From contig CACXEJ010000014.1 in the NCBI GenBank assembly GCA_902766595.1, positions 1-37,634 on the forward strand: a stretch of DNA of 37,634 bases, written 5' to 3'. Source of the DNA: Ruminococcus flavefaciens. Lineage in GTDB: Bacteria > Bacillota > Clostridia > Oscillospirales > Ruminococcaceae. The notes beneath the pieces were generated by a model. The model was not told the origin of the DNA. It saw only the letters and a program-made list of their open reading frames with translations, and ran no database searches. Position numbers and translations under genes: made by a program. Below, piece by piece: positions 33,591 through 37,634 of this stretch. Position 1 is the first letter of the stretch, and each line of letters starts with the position of its first letter.

Positions 33591-34114
33591 AATGCATCGG
33601 CAATTGAATGATTGAAGCCGCATATTATGAATATCATAACAGGTATGCATATACCAAATACAAATAACATATCCGAATTATTTTTCCTGCTTTCCTTAGC
33701 ATTATCAACTGCAAGATACATTAGTATTCCGCAGAAAGCACCGAGAATGATCTGACTTGCAATACTGTCGCTTGTTTTTGCAGCCATGCATATCTCAGCT
33801 TTTTCATGAATTGCCTGAGAAAAGCGTGTATTCTGGAGCATGATCGCTGTTAATGCAGTTCCTGCAATATTACCGATAAGCGTGATGAGAGTTTCAATGA
33901 TATAAACGGGAGAGTTCTCGGGAATATACCCGACTTTTCCTGTGTAAAGAGCAAATCCTCTCTGTACTATGGTGAACAGTCCGAAGCTGAAGAGAAAGCT
34001 GCCTGCTATTTTATTTTCACACAGCAGGTAAACTGAACCGCCAACGCCTATCATAATACCCGACAGCACTGCATTAAGGATCAAAGAAATGTGTTTGTTT
34101 GTGCCTTTATTCAT
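33542..34114 (-). pseudogene. Formate/nitrite transporter family protein, missing its last membrane span
   Basis: 190 residues from the ATG at 34114 (an ATG at 34126 is possible); family members have about 250-280. Five hydrophobic segments are visible: ILNAVLSGIMIGVGGSVYLL, AGSFLFSFGLFTIV, YIIETLITLIGNIAGTAL, IILGAFCGILMYLAV and MLFVFGICIPVMIFIICGFNHSIAD. The GFNHSIADAFY motif matches the conserved segment of the fifth span and its following loop. After SAGTFP the remaining residues (KDIERR) are the complement of the thioesterase gene, so the sixth span is lost. FNT proteins move formate or nitrite; with pflB and adhE upstream in the same direction a formate channel is the best guess. Probably non-functional. 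Confidence 0.75.
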
Positions 34115-34856
34115 AATCGACCACATTTACCCATGACAGGAGAATGTCTTTTTCCTTGTCCTTTTTCTTGACAGACTGAGACGCTGCAACTATGGGCATC
34201 CACGACTGCACATATTTTTTTGCAGTATTGCTTTTTTTGCAGAAAAGCTCAAGGTATTTTTCAGCACCTGCAATATTGCCCTCAAGGCAGAAGGTGAGAT
34301 ATGTCCTCGCTGCGTCGGCTGAGGCATTTCCCTGAGTAGCGTGGGCCCAATCAAGTATATACGGTGTATTACCGGGAGTGATGATGATATTCGAGGGCGT
34401 ATAATCACCGTGGCAGAGCTTGTTATGCTTCTTCATTCCGTCAAGACGGGTATGGAGATCGTATTTTGTAGTTTCATCAAGCTCCGTCAGGTCTATCTTG
34501 CGGTTCATTTTGTCTTTGAGGCGGCTTAAAAGAGGGCAATTTTTCGACTGTATATCAAGCTGTATCTCAACGAACTGCTCCATATATTCATTGTATTTTT
34601 TCGGATTTGCCGCAATAAGGTCGGAGAGCCTTTCGCCCTCAATGAACTGCGAAACTATCGCCCATTTTCCGTCTATACGTGTGACCTCGTAAAGTTCGGG
34701 AACATTCAGTCCTGTTTCTTCGACTCTTGCATGGTTGAGAGCTTCGTTGAGAACATCAGCCTTTGAATAGACCTCGTCAAAGAGCTTTATGCACTTGTTT
34801 CCGTCACGGTATATCTTCTTGTTTATTCTTTCTGAGATACAATTATCAAGTTTCAT
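34107..34856 (-). CDS. Phosphotransferase of the aminoglycoside/choline kinase family
   Basis: 249 residues from the ATG at 34856, with AAAGGAG upstream; a TTG six codons earlier is less likely. LCHGDYTPSNIIIT is the catalytic loop (HGDxxxxN) and YILDWAHAT the metal-binding IDW motif of this kinase-like fold, which phosphorylates small hydroxyl compounds with ATP. VYSKADVLNEALN and VSQFIEGERLSDLI are the usual N-lobe features. The substrate is not evident: choline, a sugar or an antibiotic are all possible. It lies 14 bases after adhE, and its TAA overlaps the start of the transporter gene, so it belongs to the fermentation operon by position. Resistance to an aminoglycoside should not be assumed. 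Confidence 0.83.
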   Translation of the reverse strand: MKLDNCISERINKKIYRDGNKCIKLFDEVYSKADVLNEALNHARVEETGLNVPELYEVTRIDGKWAIVSQFIEGERLSDLIAANPKKYNEYMEQFVEIQLDIQSKNCPLLSRLKDKMNRKIDLTELDETTKYDLHTRLDGMKKHNKLCHGDYTPSNIIITPGNTPYILDWAHATQGNASADAARTYLTFCLEGNIAGAEKYLELFCKKSNTAKKYVQSWMPIVAASQSVKKKDKEKDILLSWVNVVDYE

Positions 34857-34870
34857 GGCATAGTCTCCTT

Positions 34871-37507
34871 TCAAGCCTTAGGGTACTCTTTTTCAGTGAA
34901 TGTTCTACCGTAATAAGCGTTGAGGTATATCTGCTTTATCTCGCTGAGAAGCGGATAACGCGGATTTGCACCTGTGCATTGATCGTCAAAGGCATTCTCT
35001 GTCATCTCATCGAGAGTTGCCATGAAGTCTTCTTCAGATATGCCGTAATCCGCAATGGTATCCTTGATGCCGATCTTATGGCGGAGCCCCCTTATAGCGC
35101 CGATGAGCTTTCCGAGCTTGTCCTTGGGCGTTTTACCGCCAAGTCCGAGATAGTCGGCGACCTCTGCATAGCGTTCAAGTGTATGAGGGTGATCGTACTG
35201 AGGGAATGTTCCCATTTTTGCAGGAGTTTCAGCCGCATTGAAACGCAGCACATCTTCGATGACCAGTGCATTTGCGATACCGTGAGGAATGTGGTGATAT
35301 GCTCCCAGCTTGTGCGCGAGGGAATGGCTTACTCCGAGGAAAGCATTTGCAAAAGCCATACCTGCCATTGTGGCGGCGTTAGCCATTTTCTCCCTTGCCT
35401 CGGGATCATTGGGACCGTTGTCGTAAGCACGCGGGAGATACTCAAATATTATTTTCAGAGCTTTTAGTGCAAGTCCGTCGGTGAAGTCTGTTGCCATTAC
35501 AGAGGCGTATGCTTCAAGAGCATGAGTAACTGCGTCGATACCCGAAGCAGATGTAAGTCCCTTTGGAGCGCTCATGTGGAGATCAGTATCGATGATAGCC
35601 ATATTCGGCAGGAGCTCATAGTCTGCGAGAGGATATTTTACTCCTGTGCTTTCGTCAGTGATAACTGCAAAAGGTGTCACCTCCGAGCCTGTTCCCGCAG
35701 AGGTTGGTATAGCCACAAAGTAAGCCTTCTCGCCCATTTTCGGGAAGGTGTAAACTCTCTTTCGTATATCCATGAAGCGCATTGCCATGTCAGCAAAATC
35801 AGCTTCGGGGTGTTCATAAAGCACCCACATAATTTTAGCTGCGTCCATTGCAGAACCGCCGCCGACTGCTATGATAACATCGGGCTTGAATACAGCGATC
35901 TGAGCCGCACCTTCCTTTGCACAAGCAAGTGTAGGATCGGGAGCAACGTCAAAGAAGGAAGAGTGCTGTATGCCAAGCTCGTCCAGCTTATCTGTTATAG
36001 GCTTTGTAAAGCCGTTTTCATAGAGAAACTTATCTGTAACGATAAAGGCTCGCTTTTTGTCCATAACGTTTTTTAGTTCATCAAGTGCCACAGGCAGGCA
36101 GCCGCGCTTCATGTATATCTTTTCGGGAGCTCTGAACCAAAGCATATTCTCTCTCCTTTCGGCAACAGTTTTTATATTCAGCAAATGCTTTACGCCAACA
36201 TTCTCACTTACGGAGTTGCCTCCCCATGAGCCGCAGCCGAGGGTAAGAGAGGGAGTGAGTCTGAAGTTGTAGATGTCGCCTATACCTCCTTGTGATGAGG
36301 GAGTGTTAACAAGTATACGGCAGGTCTTCATTCGGCTGCGGAATTCCGCAAGCTTATCCTGCTGAGTGATAGTATCAAGATATATTGATGAGGTGTGACC
36401 GTATCCGCCGTCAGCAATGAGCTTCTCAGCCTTGCTGAATGCGTCGTGGATATCCTCAGCCTTGTACATTGCAAGGACAGGGGAGAGCTTTTCGTGTGCA
36501 AACTCCTCTGAAAGCTCCGTACTGTCGGTCTCACCAATGAGGATTTTTGTGCCTTCAGGAACTTTTATACCTGACAGTTCTGCGATCTTGCAGGCACTCT
36601 GACCAACTATTTTTGCATTGAGAGCTCCGTTGATAAGGATAGTCTTGCCGACCTTTTCCTTTTCTCCTTTTGTGAGGAAGCAGCAGCCTCTTGCGGCAAA
36701 TTCAGCCTTGACCTTGCTGTAGATATTTTTGTGCACGATAGTCGACTGCTCCGAAGCACATATCATACCGTTATCGAAAGTTTTTGAGTGGATTATTGAG
36801 TTTACCGCAAGAATGATATCTGCGGATTCGTCAATGATAGCAGGAGTATTTCCTGCACCTACGCCCACAGCAGGCTTTCCGCTCGAATACGCCGCCTTTA
36901 CCATACCCGGACCGCCTGTTGCAAGGATAATATCAGCCTCTGCCATAACGAGATTTGTCATTTCAAGGCTCGGGACATCTATCCATGAGATTATATCCTC
37001 GGGAGCTCCTGCTGCAACTGCTGCTTCAAGCACGATCTTTGCTGCTTCTATAGTCGATCTTTTTGCTCTTGGATGAGGACTGATGATAATTCCGTTGCGT
37101 GTCTTCAAAGCAATAAGGGATTTGAAAATAGCTGTTGAAGTTGGATTTGTTGTGGGGATAACAGCAGCAATAACACCGATTGGTTCGGCTATTTTTGTTA
37201 TGCCTGCCGCTTTGTCCTCTTCAATCACGCCGCAGGTTTTGGTATTGCGGTAGGTACTGTAGATATACTCTGAGGCGTAGTGATTTTTTATCACCTTATC
37301 CTCAACTATACCCATTCCCGTTTCTTCCACTGCAAGCTTTGCAAGGGGTATCCTGTTTTTATTTGCCGCTGTTGCAGCCGCAAGGAATATTTTATCCACT
37401 TGTTCCTGTGTGAATTCTGCAAACTTTTTCTGAGCCTGTCTGACTTTTTCTATGGCTTTTTCAAGCTTTTCTGTGCTGTCAACTATTTCATAATTCTTTT
37501 TCTTCAT
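34871..37507 (-). CDS. adhE: Bifunctional acetaldehyde-CoA/alcohol dehydrogenase
   Basis: 878 residues, full length. The N-terminal half is the CoA-acylating aldehyde dehydrogenase, which reduces acetyl-CoA to acetaldehyde; Cys250 in GMICASEQ is its thiol. A linker near 440-455 leads to the iron-dependent alcohol dehydrogenase, which reduces acetaldehyde to ethanol. GGGSAMDAAK binds NAD, and Asp658, His662 (GIDAVTHALEAY) and two histidines in GVSHSLAHKLGAYHHIPHG bind iron. The enzyme recycles two NADH per acetyl-CoA and forms spirosome filaments in other bacteria. GGAGGT precedes the ATG. It starts 27 bases after pflB, and ethanol plus formate are the expected products of this operon. Confidence 0.98.
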   Translation of the reverse strand: MKKKNYEIVDSTEKLEKAIEKVRQAQKKFAEFTQEQVDKIFLAAATAANKNRIPLAKLAVEETGMGIVEDKVIKNHYASEYIYSTYRNTKTCGVIEEDKAAGITKIAEPIGVIAAVIPTTNPTSTAIFKSLIALKTRNGIIISPHPRAKRSTIEAAKIVLEAAVAAGAPEDIISWIDVPSLEMTNLVMAEADIILATGGPGMVKAAYSSGKPAVGVGAGNTPAIIDESADIILAVNSIIHSKTFDNGMICASEQSTIVHKNIYSKVKAEFAARGCCFLTKGEKEKVGKTILINGALNAKIVGQSACKIAELSGIKVPEGTKILIGETDSTELSEEFAHEKLSPVLAMYKAEDIHDAFSKAEKLIADGGYGHTSSIYLDTITQQDKLAEFRSRMKTCRILVNTPSSQGGIGDIYNFRLTPSLTLGCGSWGGNSVSENVGVKHLLNIKTVAERRENMLWFRAPEKIYMKRGCLPVALDELKNVMDKKRAFIVTDKFLYENGFTKPITDKLDELGIQHSSFFDVAPDPTLACAKEGAAQIAVFKPDVIIAVGGGSAMDAAKIMWVLYEHPEADFADMAMRFMDIRKRVYTFPKMGEKAYFVAIPTSAGTGSEVTPFAVITDESTGVKYPLADYELLPNMAIIDTDLHMSAPKGLTSASGIDAVTHALEAYASVMATDFTDGLALKALKIIFEYLPRAYDNGPNDPEAREKMANAATMAGMAFANAFLGVSHSLAHKLGAYHHIPHGIANALVIEDVLRFNAAETPAKMGTFPQYDHPHTLERYAEVADYLGLGGKTPKDKLGKLIGAIRGLRHKIGIKDTIADYGISEEDFMATLDEMTENAFDDQCTGANPRYPLLSEIKQIYLNAYYGRTFTEKEYPKA

Positions 37508-37534
37508 ATTTACCTCCGTTCGGGAAATTGCTTA

Positions 37535-37634
37535 TCAGAGATGTGAATGGAAAGTACGCGAGATAACGTCGTCCTGCTGTTCCTTTGTGAGCTTGACGAA
37601 GTTTACCGCATAGCCTGAAACTCTTACTGTGAGC
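37535..37634 (-). CDS. pflB: Pyruvate formate-lyase, C-terminal end (partial)
   Basis: Only the last 33 codons lie in the window; the gene continues past its right edge. The sequence [15 protein letters not shown] contains the glycyl-radical loop RVSGYA, whose glycine is made into a radical by the PFL-activating enzyme, and the protein ends [10 protein letters not shown] as expected. PFL splits pyruvate with CoA into acetyl-CoA and formate under anaerobic conditions. The stop lies 27 bases before adhE, so the genes are co-transcribed. Confidence 0.95.
   Translation of the reverse strand, partial: LTVRVSGYAVNFVKLTKEQQDDVISRTFHSHL

Noticed and set aside
7325-33592. Short shared string ACATATA at both edges of the presumed island as a target-site duplication
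   Set aside because: Only seven AT-rich bases, common by chance in this window, and not placed symmetrically at the breaks.
34107-34856. Aminoglycoside resistance gene
   Set aside because: The kinase motifs are shared by choline, sugar and other small-molecule kinases; position in a fermentation operon gives no support for resistance.
1-37634. CRISPR array, tRNA, rRNA, transposase or phage genes
   Set aside because: None was recognised: no regular spaced repeats, no clover-leaf sequence with a CCA end, and no DDE or integrase motifs in the translated frames. A covariance-model search was not possible.

Overview
The window looks like a chromosome segment from a fibre-degrading, strictly fermentative Gram-positive anaerobe, most likely a Ruminococcus-like Oscillospiraceae. 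The reasons are a secreted leucine-rich-repeat protein ending in a dockerin-type calcium-binding repeat, remains of a second one, a xylose isomerase/xylulokinase pair, a formate/ethanol fermentation operon (pflB-adhE), GGAGG-type ribosome binding sites and TTGACA/TATAAT promoters. The species is not claimed.

Layout. (1) 1-2.6 kb: a minus-strand exported BspA-like protein with transglutaminase-like and dockerin domains, then a decayed relative on the plus strand. (2) 2.57-5.5 kb: xylA-xylB behind their own promoter. (3) 5.5-7.7 kb: small and decaying genes: a YolD-like ORF without a normal start, an intact YaiI/YqxD (DUF188) gene, a YqiA-like esterase running in frame into a metallo-beta-lactamase-fold gene that is broken by a stop and cut at its 3' end, and a short exported-protein fragment behind a perfect consensus promoter. 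(4) 7.8-9.2 kb: a class-3-like aldehyde dehydrogenase with a strong terminator. (5) 9.3-33.6 kb: a hybrid non-ribosomal peptide/polyketide cluster. (6) 33.5-37.6 kb, minus strand: pflB (3' end only), adhE, a small-molecule kinase and a C-terminally truncated formate/nitrite-type transporter.

The cluster has one minus-strand free-standing condensation protein and two plus-strand gene runs. Run A (10997-23913): KS-ACP-ACP, SDR ketoreductase, a 23-codon ABC-ATPase stub, two thioesterases (one with cysteine as nucleophile) and a 2668-residue NRPS. Run B (24156-33590): ABC ATPase, MacB/FtsX-type permease, a free-standing condensation-like protein, a second KS-ACP protein, an acyl-CoA-ligase-like enzyme and a truncated thioesterase. 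The NRPS reads A-PCP-Cy-A-PCP-Cy-A-PCP. Its first A domain lacks the aspartate that binds the amino group of alpha-amino acids. The other two follow heterocyclisation domains and have cysteine-like pockets. I infer a carboxylic-acid-capped scaffold with two thiazoline-type rings, combined with ketide units from the two KS proteins and exported by the ABC system.

Odd points: no active acyltransferase, phosphopantetheinyl transferase, methyltransferase, oxidase or regulator gene is visible. Both KS proteins carry what look like dead acyltransferase remnants. The cluster is flanked by broken genes on both sides, and on the right a thioesterase and a transporter are truncated tail to tail, which suggests insertion or deletion at that edge. 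The chemistry is inferred from motifs read by eye; no database search was run.
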